This document shows positions 1 through 14,905 of a DNA stretch of 64,000 nucleotides, piece after piece. The notes beneath the pieces are model-generated. The model did no database searches, had not been told where the DNA came from, and worked only from the letters and a program-made list of their open reading frames with translations. Source of the DNA: Daphnia carinata (Eukaryota > Arthropoda > Branchiopoda > Diplostraca > Daphniidae); contig NC_081336.1 in assembly GCF_022539665.2 (NCBI RefSeq), positions 2,170,001 to 2,234,000 of the forward strand, given 5' to 3'. The translations under genes and the position numbers were made by a program. Within the stretch, counting starts at the first letter, position 1, and each line of letters begins with the position of its first letter.

Positions 1-977
1 TATGAAGTTCGGGTTACCTGAAAAATTTTTTTATACTAGAGACTTGGAAGGAAAAGAATCGATTTATCTCTAAGCGTTGCTTGGATGCTAAATCTGACGT
101 TGTCTATGACGTGATGCTAAATCTGACGTTGTCTGAATCAGACAGCAGTTCTAGGAGAGAATACTTCTTTAACCGCCATTTTGTACCACTGAAACAAACG
201 GATGGGAAAAAGCACGATACGGCGTTGCCATACGATTCTTTAATCTAAAATCGCAAATAAGGAAATTATTTACGAAATTACTGAAATTTACTGTTTTTAT
301 TTTGTTGGTTCACTTGAAACAAGTAAACTGGACAATATAATTTTTCCTCTTCCGGTACCTCCATCTACGTTCCGACGTCTAAATTAATCGACGTTAGAAA
401 CTAGAAACTCCACACTGGAAACTTCCTCCAATCTTCGTTCACAGTACTGAAAATGGCTGAGTACATTCCGTGTATTGACGGTGGTCAAGTTTATAGAACT
501 GCATAATGAATTTCTATTGCGTAAATTCCAACATTCAAGACACACACAAACAGAAATAAAAGGACATAACAAACAAACAAAACGTTGAACGTACGAGAAG
601 TGTCAACGTAAAGACCACGTATATATCAATTTCTAAATTTTTTGTTCTTTGTTCATGAGACTGGATAAAGTAAAACGGCATACAGAGGAGCTGAGGGTGG
701 ATTAGAACCCTCAGCTGAAGTATGCTTTGACAAACACAAAAACGTATAAAAAAAAAACACCATCGATTTCACAAAACGCTAAGCAAGAAAAAGAAAATAA
801 CAATTAGCTTACATAAAGATTGAACTAAACTCGTGTTTAGCCACATCCAGTATTGCTGCTGCTATATTTTCTGATGAGGTATTTATCAGCTTCATTCTAC
901 GCCGGCAAAAGTTTAAATTTTTTTTTGTTTCTCAACTATAATGGTTCCTTCCTGCAGAAACAGAATACTCATTTTTA
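1..977. other. 3' flank of the SPOC/TFIIS-domain gene
   Basis: AT-rich sequence downstream of the stop codon at 978. I see no coding exon with usable splice sites on either strand; the short open frames here have no recognisable motif. A direct duplication of about 23 bases (gctaaatctgacgttgtct) occurs at 88-136. The region probably contains the 3' UTR of the minus-strand gene. Confidence 0.5.
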
Positions 978-3900
978 TCAGTACCAAATGGCGGAGTTAT
1001 TTTCTTTATTTACCTCTGAGTTGGTGTTATCCAGATCAATGGATGAAGAAGGTGTTGTCTTTTTGAACTGATCGGCTGCTGTATTTACGATACAGATATC
1101 GCTGACAGTTTCATTGCAGTTCACCTGTGCTGATCCGGTAGGCTCAACAAATTTACACGCTTCATCTTTCAAATCAGACGGTAGCATTCCAGGAGGTGTA
1201 AATGGCATCTGTTCACTAAATGTAGAATCCAAATTTTCATCATGAGATTGAATATCGATATTATTCGCCACAATAAAGGACGTTAAGTTAGAATTCAGCT
1301 CTTCAACTACCGCTTGCTGTTTTAAAAACTGCTCGTCAAGATCTATGATTTTGTAAAATAAAACGTTTAAATGAAACTTATAAAAAGAAAGAAAAAAGTA
1401 ACACGCAGATAAAAAGGTTACCTAAAAAAGAATCATCGTCTTCTACGATTAGTAGCTCGCCGGGACTGTACGACACATTTGCTACGCTGTTATCTAAAGA
1501 ACTGCTTGTGCATGCCAAAGACGTAACAGCCAAACCGCTGTTTTCTTTCAAATCATCATATTGCGCTGAATCAGTATCTATTTGGTTGACCTCTGCAGTC
1601 ACCTTTTCTTTATCAATATTTTGATACATGCCTTCCACGGAAATATTACAACATCGTTCCGGACTCATCGAAGGCTGTGTTGTAGGCGTCGATGGTATGG
1701 CGCCTTCAGATGTAACTGAATCCCCCTTTTTGAGGGACCCTTCGAAGGTTACATGTCCATCGATAACCTCTGGTTCTGAAGCATCTGAACGGTGATTAAG
1801 TTCTTCCAACACGATAAGTTGTTTCATCAACTTCTTTTCTAACCATAACGTATCGCTGTCGGCTGCTATTTGAGAAATCAAACATATTAGGATACAAGTA
1901 CATAAGGTTAAAGCTAAATTACGAACTTGTAATAGCAACTTCCTCGTGAAGGCTGAGCAGCTGATTGTAATTATTAAGTTCTTCCCCTTCATTGAAGCCT
2001 CTGAAACCATCGGCCTCAAGTTCGGTAGATGGGCTGATTGCTTTGGATTCAGGAGATTTTGCTTGTTCCTTATACCTATTCGATTTTCGGCTGTGGTGTC
2101 GATATTTACTCCTTGATTTCGATCTACTAGAACTATATCTGTCATGTCTTTCACAATCTTTATTCTCTGATTGACGGCTGCTATGGCGATAGTCGTACCC
2201 TCTCGACTTAGATTCGGAATGACGAGAGGACCTCACTGAACTTTTGGTTCCCTTTAATCCATCGTCCTTCATGCTTGAATGTGAACTGGTCTTCCTCTTT
2301 GCGTCTTTCTCTTCGAATGCTTGACTGGAATCCAGAACACTTTTAAATCTCGGCAATATATGCTTCAAACTTGAGTCTTCAGGGGGTGTATCAGAAAAAC
2401 CAACCGTTTTCGATGTGTCGTCGTCTAATTCATCATAGTCTTCATTGATTTCTTTGATAAACTCTTCTCCTTTGTGGGTTTTTATCAGGTATTTGTTGAC
2501 TTGAGACAAGCGTTCCTGTTCATTTTTTTCGATCAAAGTTAGCTGGCGTTTGACTTCTTGTTCCCGCCATTCGGCTAAATCTTTAGATGCCAATTCCTCT
2601 GTTGACATCTTCACCAACTGAACTATAAACATGAAATATACAATTACAATACTAAAACTATATCGTTATCAAAAAAATTTTCGAATTCTTCTATGAAAAT
2701 TCTCAATTATACATTTGCATAGTAACTCTTCATATTACCTGGTGTTATCTGCTTTGTAACGATCTCGAGGAACAATCCAGAATTTTTAGGATCTTTGATG
2801 TTATAAATCAAACTCCGATATTTGCTTTTGTATTTTATGCTAACATCTTGCTTGAACAGCGAATATAGAGATTCTTCCACCTCGTTCGCAATTTCTTCAA
2901 CGTCTGCTTCGTCTATTTCCAAATCATTAATATCTTTGCATCGGTTCCACAGAGCTTCCTTGAGGGAACTCCTCGTAATAACCCTGGTTGACTCAGAGTC
3001 AGGCTTCGCTATTTTTGCTGATGTCTCTTCTTCCTTGGCTGTTTCCACAGACCTTTTGCGTGACACCCTCGCCGCTTTAGATGAAGACGTGGAATCGCTC
3101 GGTTTCTTTGAGTTGCGACGAGTATCGACATCAGTCTTTGATGAACGTGTGTTAGCTGGTGGTGTCGTAGACCGAGAAATTTGCGTCGACGAAACCGTAG
3201 AAACAGTCGGTAACCATGGTTTAATTCGAAGTGATTCAGGTTTGATAATTTCATAAGTAGGATTGCTCTTCAACCACTGTTCCAAACTTCCTACTGTCGG
3301 TGCTGACATGCCACATAGTATTTTTCCAGTCTTTCTTTCCATGACAGGGACGGACACATCTGCAGCCAAAGTGGTTGACTTATTTTCTGACGTCAAAGAT
3401 TTCCTCATTTCCGTCATGGCAAGCAATTTAGAGGCCAGTGCAGGTGTTGGTTGGGCCTTTAAAAGGGTGTAGTCGATTGAATCTTTCCACATGGATTCAT
3501 CCGAAGACGCGTTCGGTGTCGTTGGAGAAATACTAGGATCAGACGGTTCCTGTAACTGCGCCTCATTCATCTTCTGCTTGCTCATTGCGTTAAGCGAATC
3601 TTGCACGTGGCTAACGATACATTCATCACTACAATAGACACTGTCTGATTGTGCATCATTCTTACAGCCTTCGATTAAACAAGGACGTTTCTTGGCTTCC
3701 TTAGGTATGTCAATTTCCTTTCGCGAAATGCGTGCTCTTCGTTGTTCCTTTAGCATATCTATCTTCGTTCTCAGGTCTACGTTTTCTTTAGAAGGATCCG
3801 AATTCGAAGAAACAGTAACCTTTGCTTGCTTGATTGTCGGAACTTTCTCTGCAACAGTCCGTCCCTTCGATCTGAAACGCGTTAACGGTCCATCGGGTAT

Positions 3901-6900
3901 AACAGTAGCGGCTGACAAAGCAAGTTCTGCGGCAATAGGTTCGTCAGGAGTCAAATTTTGTGTTTCTGATGGCAAAGTTGAAGACACTTCTGTTAACTTG
4001 ACCTGCTTTGAAGCATCAATTTGACGATTCAACTCTTCCATTATAGCTTGCTTCATTAGCAACTCCCCATCTACAGGGGGTACTACATTATTTCATAAAA
4101 ATAATAATAACCATTATCTTGTATGTAGTTTAATCATTTTAAAATAGAAAACAACCTGGAATCTGGATATTTTCTTCAATGATCGGAACTTGGCTTTGAA
4201 TTGCTTCCTTTTCGGCCTCCAATGTAGCATCGTTGGATTCACCTGTCGCCAACGGAATTGTAGTTTGAACAGCTGGAAGAGGTTTACCTAGAAGCTGTGT
4301 CTTTGATGAGGGTATCTTGGCAGCAGAATGCTGAAGAGAGTGCGTATGAATTCTGGCTTTGACAGGGTCAACACTCTGAATATCTTGCTGTAGCTTTTGA
4401 CGAATGGCGGTTAATCGACTAGGTGCTTGAGCTGGAGCAGATTGGCTTTCAGGCACAGCATCGATCTTCTCAATTGCAACTGATTCTGTCTGGCCGTCGT
4501 CAACTGGAATTTTACTATTTTCCACTTTGGCAACTTTGGAAGGCCTGGCAGATGCACCATAACAGATCTGGTCCATCGGGCGCTTACTTTGAATTACAAC
4601 AATCGCCAGTAATAAATCAGAAAACCGATTTTCTCTCAAACCTTTGGGAGTAAAAAATAAGCATAATATTATACAATCGTCCATTAAATGAAAAACTGAC
4701 TAAAACAAAATTACATCTTGCTGAAGCGATAGTTTCCAGCTCCTTTGGCAGATGATCTTCTTTGGGTAACGGAGTGATATAGAAATCCTTGATGGTGCAT
4801 GGAAGTTTGGAATCCGGTACAGACCCAACAACACCATAACAGTTTCTTTTGCGAACGCCTTCAAGAAAGTATTCGTAGCAATTCGCGTAAGAAATTTCCG
4901 CATTCACTGCTTGCGTGAATTGGAATACAATGATTTTTTCGTATCTCGTGGTCCTTACTTGCCTCAAGTAATTCCACACTTTTTCAGGATCGATAGTACC
5001 GACGACTCTCAATGCTGTGGGTATCGCTAAATTAGCGAGATCCGACGAGGAATCCGTCTAAAATAAACAGGAAAATCAAAAATTTGCAGTGTGTTAGATA
5101 TTCAGTGTTATACTTACGTCTAAGTTTTCCATGTTGATTCTGAACAACATAGAACGATGCCTTATTGTGCCGTTCCAGACAAAGGGACACGATATCGATG
5201 AAACTAATCGTGGAACAGATGAATTGCCACTTTTGATTGCTGTTCTCTGAGTGCCACTCCAGTCGTTCACTTCACTGGCTGCCACTGCGGCTCTTACGCT
5301 TGAGGCAGAACTATGTCTACTTGACCAAACATCAGCTTCTGTGTCCCAATCATCCCCACCTGTTGTGGCGACCGCATTTGATCTGGTGGACGGAGTTACG
5401 GGTTTGCAAGTCGTACCCGAAGACCACGCATCTGCTGCTGATCCCCAATCATCAGGTTCCGTGCAAACCGACGTTCCATTACGACGCGTTGAAGTTGCAG
5501 GTGGCAAGGCCAGAGTGGCATTAGTCGAACTACTTGGTATATCCCAATCATCCACCACCGTTTCTGTGCTACGGACCGCTGCATTGTAGCTTGAAGTGCT
5601 TCTAGCGCCACCTGTACCACTATTGGCACCGGTTGCCCATGGGTTACTAGAACTGTTTGGAGTTGCCCAAACATCACTTTTTTCATTGGAACGTCTAGAT
5701 GCGTTGCCACTAGAAGACCATGAATTGGGTACGCTCGTTAGCGTGCCCCAATCATCCATCACCGGTTGGTTATTACTAGAATTCGCTACCTCACAACTAG
5801 ATTGGTAATAAGGTTTTGCAGATCCTCGTCCACCACCCCTTTGTCCTGTCGAACCAGTAGGACAATCATAAGACATGTGTCCTTCTTCGTTACACTGAAA
5901 TGATAACGAACATTTAACAATATATTGATGGTATGGGTATTAATGGAATAATTTTGGATAACTCACTTTATAACAAACGCGTGTGCCTCTACCAGCACCT
6001 CTTCCTCGCGTCGAACTGGTTGGGCACTCGTAGGACATATGGCCTTCTTGATTACACTAGTGATACATCTTAACAATTAGTTCCAGAACAATTATACTTT
6101 TTGAATGGAGTTACTTTATAACAAGTTCGCTGGCCTCTTGTACCGCCATTACTTCTACCTCTTCCTCTGGTGGGGCAATTATAAGACGTGTGTCCTTCCT
6201 CGTTACACTATAAGATAATATTGTCAAACATGTATGGGCGTGAATAAAGGAAGCAACATTTAAAAAAATTAATGGATAAAACTACCTGAACACAAGGTCG
6301 TGGCGGCCCTCTACTACCACCGCCTCTTCCGCCAGGCCGAGCAGTATAGCCGCTAGAGGTCCAGGAATTGCCAGTATTTTCTGAGGTTCCCCAAGCATTG
6401 AACTGAGTTATTCTAGAAGTGGACCATCCATTGGTTGTTACCCAAGGGTCCTCTGAGGTCGACCAGGTGTCACTTGGGTCAGATTTCGGAGTGTACGTTG
6501 TTTTTTCAGTGACTGCATTCGAACACGACGACCAGGAGTTCCAGTCATCTGACGCGATGGATCTGGAACTAGTAGTAGATACATTGTCAGGTTGGTCCCA
6601 ACCATACTGACTACCGCTATTGGTTGCTGCTTTAATGGTGTGTGTTTTTGTTTTGCTACTGGACGCATAAGCATCAGCACATGCTCCCCATTCATCAACG
6701 AATTGTGTTTCACTTGGACGTGGGGCTATTTTCTTTTCTGTAGAATCAGCTTTGAAAGAGTCAGTATTGCATGATTCGGCCCCCCAGTCATCGTCGATTG
6801 GAACTGTTTTCTTTGATGACGCATATTGGCTTTCATTTGTTGATGCCCAAGCATCCGATACAGCATTCCAATCATCACCGGCCGGTGATAGCGTCAAATT

Positions 6901-7082
6901 GCACGCAGAATTTGATTCCTTTGTAGCAGACGACCAATCGTCAGTAGGTGCGTCCAATTCAGACGACGCTTTTAATATATCTCCTTGGAAACGAAATATA
7001 CATATATGTTTCCGTATGCAATATTTTTTTAAATGTTAAAATAAATACCTTGAGAATTTGATGTATTAGAAGCATCCCACAT
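978..7082 (-). CDS. Trp-repeat / CCHC zinc-knuckle / SPOC / TFIIS-central-domain protein (DIDO/PHF3/Bye1-related)
   Basis: Exons complement(978..1342, 1422..1865, 1927..2622, 2739..4070, 4156..4641, 4715..5057, 5118..5894, 5967..6056, 6115..6207, 6286..6983, 7049..7082); all phases agree and give 1785 aa from the first in-frame ATG at 7082. Order from the N-terminus: an S/T/N/D-rich block with about 13 Trp (DDW, DAW, NGW); CCHC knuckles of the form CYKCNQEGHMSYECP, split by introns; a second block with about 10 Trp; a SPOC domain (begins FVWNGTIRHRS, contains VGTIDPEKVWNYL, ends SDLLLAIVVIQ); a C..C..YCSDEC..H cluster; a TFIIS central domain (YRSLIYNIKDPKNSGLF, then MSTEELASKDLAEWRE); and an Arg/Ser-rich tail. 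In the DIDO/PHF3/Bye1 family SPOC binds the phosphorylated Pol II CTD and lies after the TFIIS domain; here it lies before it. There is no PHD finger. The start is uncertain because the ORF may continue into the upstream gene. A nuclear Pol II-associated role is inference. Confidence 0.85.
5118..6983 (-). other. Trp-repeat and zinc-knuckle segment
   Basis: Low-complexity, predicted disordered segment of the preceding protein. About 23 Trp lie in a Ser/Thr/Asn/Asp/Gly context. A doublet recurs with two aromatics six residues apart: DDWNAVSDAW, DEWGACADAY, DDWGSAADAW, DDWDTEADVW. Seven Trp have an adjacent Gly (DDWG, DEWG, NAWG, YGW, NGW). The zinc knuckles CX2CX4HX4C are each split by an intron after CYK or CVQ, and the next exon begins with the second Cys codon, so the knuckles look like products of exon duplication. 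Confidence 0.7.
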
Positions 7083-7084
7083 TT

Positions 7085-9868
7085 CTATGCTAGATTGATC
7101 ACCATTTTGTTAACACTAGTAGCCAATTTTTCAGGTTCTTCTGTAACGGTTACACTGGCCTTGAAAAAGAAGATATTAAAATTTTCAATAAATTTAACTG
7201 TGGAAAGTAGTCTAGATTAAATTTGATAACTTTAATACAAAATATTGGGACCCTCTAAATACCAGGTTTTTTTTGAGAAAGCAAAACACGGTATAGAAAA
7301 TCAGCTACTTACTGAAATTGCCTGTGGATCCATTGTATGGGATGTAATTGAATCTTTTTTTAGTTCACATTCGAGCTCAACGTGTGGTTCAAAGAGCTCT
7401 TGTAACTCAGGACGCAGTTCTATTTCTTGGGACAGCTCCAATAGCCAGGCTTCAATTGCTTTCATGAAATCGGAAGCAAGCGTCTTGGCAGGTGGCGGTT
7501 GAATCTTACACGAAAACGATAGAATTTCGCAGAAATCTTGAAATACAAATTGCCATGAATGTAGGCTTCCTAGAAAATGATTCTTCTGGGCTGCAAAATC
7601 CAATATTAAACGACATTGCAGAGAAGGTTTGAGCTTAGAAAAGAAGAGAATAAATGATGCCGTTCTCTCCCGGTCGGCAGTGCTACGATTTGTCTCCAAC
7701 GCCACTTTCATGTCAACATAAGCTTGCACATCACACAGTTTTGCTTTCGAAACTTGAGTTTTGTCGAAAGAAGAAGAAATGCAGTTTTCTATTACTCTAG
7801 CTCCTTCAATGCAATTGACATCCAAGAAGTACTTTGGCAATTTGCAAATTGGAATCAACTGCTTGGCGATGCGATCGAAAGTAACCAATTTCTTAACTAG
7901 ATCAGCGATTACATTCCAACCTAAAAGAAAAACGTAAAAATATCAACAAACAAACCTCATATTATATGAACATAATACTAACCGGCTACTTGACACTCAA
8001 ATTTCGCTATGGCATAAGCCACTGCTTCGTTTTGAATTCCTTCGAAGTTACACTCGTTGTACGCGACTCCACTATTAGGCTCCTCGTTGAAATTTGAACC
8101 GAGAATCCTCAACAAGTCAAGACCCTCTTCACGGGCTCGCAATGCAGTACAAAATCGGAGCAATCGTAGTGTCAATTCCCCTTTCGGCATCCCCGATTTA
8201 ATCCAAGCTTTCTCAGGTTCAGTACCACAAAATGAAATTAACTGTCGCAAATCACTTTTAGCACTGCGTAAGTTGTCTTCTTTCCAGTCGTGTAAAGATG
8301 ACAGAGATTTACACATTTGCAGGATAAGTGAATGGAGACCAAAACGACAATATATCTGAACAGAAAGAAGTTTGGGCCAGAAAATCAACATGCCGTAATA
8401 TGAACTTGTTTGATCAGTTTCGGCTTGTCCACTATCTTCGTTGTTGGCCAACTTCTCTTGGTCTGGCTGAATGGTTCCAACATATTGTTCGTCCCAATTC
8501 AATTCGATGCTCAAGTTTCTTGTCACATTATTAGAATCAATGCAATGTGAGACTTCAAGTACTTTGAACTTTTCAGGGTTTGTAACTGTTTCAAATTGTT
8601 CAACACCAACGGAGTCTTCTCTTCTTACATGTTGGATTTTTCGCTTTGCTAAGGCGAGATGCACATCTAAGGAACTGCACTGCAACAATGCTTCCGCGAA
8701 TATCCGATCACGTCTCCGCAATAGTTCAAATGAAAAGAATTTCTCGTCATATTTTTCGTTTAAAACCAGGAACATGATATTTTGTTTCAATACTTCCTCA
8801 GAATAGAGGAAATCCGCTTCGCTGTTCAAACTGTAATTTTTTAGGTAAATGGCTTCGGCTGCAATAGTGGGAGATAAATCTGCTCCAGAAAATGGCGGGC
8901 AATCTGAATGCATGACAGGCTGCGTTTCATCCTTTTTCTTTGAATTTAACAGATGATGGTGACGCCATGATTTGATCGCTTTCTTCATTTGTTTGAGCGC
9001 TGTAAGAAAAACAGGAAAGTTACGCGGGATCTCTATTTTGGCATTTGTCCAAATGAGATCAAAAACAAGGATCAATTTGTGTCCTTGTAAAACGGGTTCG
9101 ATAAAATGTTCACAGCAATCGTAAAATGAAGACAGATAAAAAGTTTTATCGCTATTCGTATGGCTTTCAAACTTTTTCTTTCTTCCTTGATATTCAATAT
9201 TTAAATGTCCACCTTCATGTCCTCCTTCCACAGGTAATTGAAGGAGTAGAGTACCAAATTTACCATCACCCCAACAGGAAGCCAGATTATTAATGAAGCA
9301 CTGACGTCCTGCATACAACACTAATTTCTTGAACTTTGCTACTATATTCATTTCACTGGGAAGCTGAAGATGACTGGTGATCACAGATGATAATTCAAGA
9401 TCCTCATGATCGGAGCCATAGATTTTTGAAGCTCCAATTTCCCATCCCTGACCTAAGGTGGCCCCAATTGGCAATCTGTTTTCTTCCTCACCATATGCTT
9501 TCTTGGAAATTTCTTTAAGCAGTATGATATTCTGGAATGTTTGATAATACATAATAAATTAGAAAAATAATGAACATGTAAGGCAACCAAATATAAATTA
9601 CACCTACCTGTAGTGATATTGGTACTTGCATGTTAAGATCAACTTCCACTACTCTCAATGGCTGTAGAGATACTTCTTCAACTTGCATTTCCATACCCCA
9701 TGCAAATTCAAGAAACTTTCCTTGATTCTCCATTTTTACAGCTTCAGATAGAAGGTTCCTGTAGTTAAGGCTGTCACCATTTCCAAGTACATTTTCACTA
9801 AACAGATCAATGTTTTCTCTATGCATTGCTGCAGATGACTCTACATTTTCCTCCTCAGAAATAGCCAT
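7085..9868 (-). CDS. Degenerate 2-oxoglutarate/Fe(II) oxygenase-fold protein
   Basis: Exons complement(7085..7159, 7313..7920, 7983..9531, 9608..9868), 830 aa, phases consistent. The ATG at 9868 (MAISEEENVES) is the first ATG of the open frame. The second exon contains the prolyl-4-hydroxylase-like double-stranded beta-helix core: KFGTLLLQLPVEGGHEGGHL, then FYDCCEHFIEPVLQGHKLIL. The distal iron His (CEH) is present. The proximal HxD expected about 14 residues before GTLLLQLP reads NNLAS, and the 2OG-binding Arg position reads Lys, so catalysis is unlikely. No other domain is recognised in the C-terminal half. The last exon is shared with the downstream ORF: the TAG at 7085 lies inside an exon whose other frame runs on to a good donor at 7049. 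The gene is therefore either a separate overlapping gene or the N-terminal half of one larger gene with a one-base disruption. Confidence 0.8.
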
Positions 9869-11577
9869 GTTTATCCCAGTAAACACCCCCTAACGAAAAT
9901 ATTTGAATACACTTTGAGACAGAAATATTATTTAAATATGAACAACCCATGTTAAATTTAGAATGCATAGCTCTTACCAGTTTTTACTTTTGGGTGTCCA
10001 TTTTAAAGATATAAACTGTTATGTTAACGTTGGCCCAGCTCTAGAGGGCGACTTACACACCAATTTTAACGAAAATGATCCTAGCACATTTTTTAAACGT
10101 CTGAACTTTGAACTTTAACTGTCACGTATTAATTACGTTTATGGAACTTTTAATGACACTATGAAAAAGTTTTCCTATTATCAGGCAAGGAAGACTCCGA
10201 CCCGACGAAGAAAGTTACCGCGTGCATGTGAACAGTGGCGTTGCCAAACAATGAACCTTAATTTTGAAAAGACCAAGTGTTTTCACTTATTTAATTACTT
10301 TTTTTGGGCTTTTGATTTAAAATTTTTTAGAAATCTAGGTTCTTTAGGGGAATTTAGAATATTAAGTATTCCTAAGACTTTCTATTTTGTTGGGGGCTAA
10401 TTTGGCATTCTTTTTGGTGGTGGTGGCTGGTGGGGAGGGTGCTTAAACACAACAGAAGTACCATGGCAGACGACAGCATGTAAGCGTGGCGCTCGCAATT
10501 TGAATAATAAAACGAAGTATCCAAATACATATTATAATTTCTTTTTTGCATTTTCAACCCCAGCTGCAGATAGTCAATGGAAGGATGTCCACCTAACAAT
10601 TTCATGTACGACAGATAAGATGAATGTTGGTCTCTTTGCCGACGATAAGGTCCACGCTTAAAAGTTCTAAAAAAAATTATGTAACTAAAACACATTCATT
10701 AAATAAATAGGCTATTCTAAATTTTAAGCCAAAGGTTTTCGTTATGTTAAAAATAGCTTGATTCCAGAATAATGTGATAAAAATATTTAAAGCTTTTTTT
10801 GTGAATCAATGAAATGCGACTAGCTCCGAGTTCGTCGAGGCTTCCTTCGGGAGTTCATCATGTGATTTACTTTGTCAGCAGACGACGCGGACCAATCGTG
10901 TTTACCTACCGTGCTTTAACGGCAAGCGTAAACACATAGGGTTGCAGTTGATCTCACGAGATATTTTCAAGGTTTTGCAAGTACAATAAGTAAGAACACA
11001 TAATATTGGTTTTAGATAAGTTTCGTTTACAGACACTTTTATCCTGGTATCACTTTTCCCACGTGTGGCGTTATAGAAACAATTTCAAACAGTACATTGT
11101 GACAATTGTTTCTCTTGGCGTTACATGCCCCAGTGGAATGCAATGTCGGTGGCCTTGTATCCGTTGAGAAATGACGTAGCTTAATCTTTAAAACCCAAAA
11201 TATTTCGTTTTCTTTAGATCAGTTTCATGATAACATCCACACTGCCTGATATATTCTTAACACATTTCATTTTCCTTATTAGAACATGATACTTCCAGTG
11301 ATTTCACAACAAGCTTGGGTAGTAGCTTCACTAGAAGGCCCATCCTGTAATTCAATACCCATCTGGCTACTTCCTTTCTATGCATTAAATTCCTAAATAT
11401 CTCATCTGAAACTAAAACAAGTGTAAAAGTTCCCTGCCAGTTACGCTTGAGCGCTAGAACTGAGAGGCAGACATCCTAGAATTTTATGCAAGCATTGCAT
11501 AGAGAAATCTTGACTGTAGCAAACACTCAATAATTTGTGTATTTACCTTAAACAGTGATCTTACGGTTAAAGTGAAA
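9869..11577. other. Intergenic region between divergent genes
   Basis: Divergent promoter interval for the minus-strand oxygenase-fold gene and the plus-strand glycerol kinase. The open frame at 10372-10695 (minus) has no recognisable family and no supporting splice partner, so I do not call it. A T-run and AT-rich tracts are present but no repeat I can name. Confidence 0.4.
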
Positions 11578-14334
<2,757 letters not shown>

Positions 14335-14905
14335 TAGTTTTGAAACGTAAATTTCGTATCCCTTCCCTCACTGGCCAAGGTTGTGTTGTTGTCCGAGTCG
14401 TTGTGAGACGTCCAGTCCGACTTTTCGTCGTCTGGAAAATATCAGAGGAAAAGCTGCCCTCGGAAATGGTAAACAGGTGCAGAGGCTATCAAAAGGTTGT
14501 GATGTAACATCACCTAGAACGGTTGTATTTCAGTGATTTGAATATTCACAGAGGCTTCTTTCCCTTATAGGTTTCCTAGAAAGCTCTTCCATTGTAGTCG
14601 GTTGTTTTTAACAGTCCAATTTGTTTTAGTTGCCTGATTGTAGTGTGGTCAAATAAAATCTCTTAATTGAATTTGGTATCAGTTAAATTTTTTATCTTTT
14701 TTCATTCATCTAAATTTATTATTGATGGACAATATGTGCTGACTAAATAAACAATGTTATTTGTCCCCAAAACATGATTCGATCAGCATTCAAACTAAAC
14801 AATCGAAGCTACAACAACAAGAAAGAACACATTCATTTCAGAACACACACGAGAAAATCATTGGCTAATGAAGCGGGAAAACGGGCAAATTTTAGAAGCG
14901 TAAAT
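14335..14905. other. Convergent 3' flanks
   Basis: Holds the 3' UTR of glycerol kinase on the plus strand, with an AATAAA at about 14652, and the 3' UTR of the first serine protease on the minus strand. I see nothing else in it. Confidence 0.5.

Noticed and set aside
5237-6774. Plus-strand open frames opposite the Trp-repeat exons
   Set aside because: Shadow frames; the minus strand has splice sites, zinc knuckles and a conserved SPOC domain in phase.
10372-10695. Minus-strand 107-codon open frame
   Set aside because: No motif, no plausible splice partner, and unremarkable composition.
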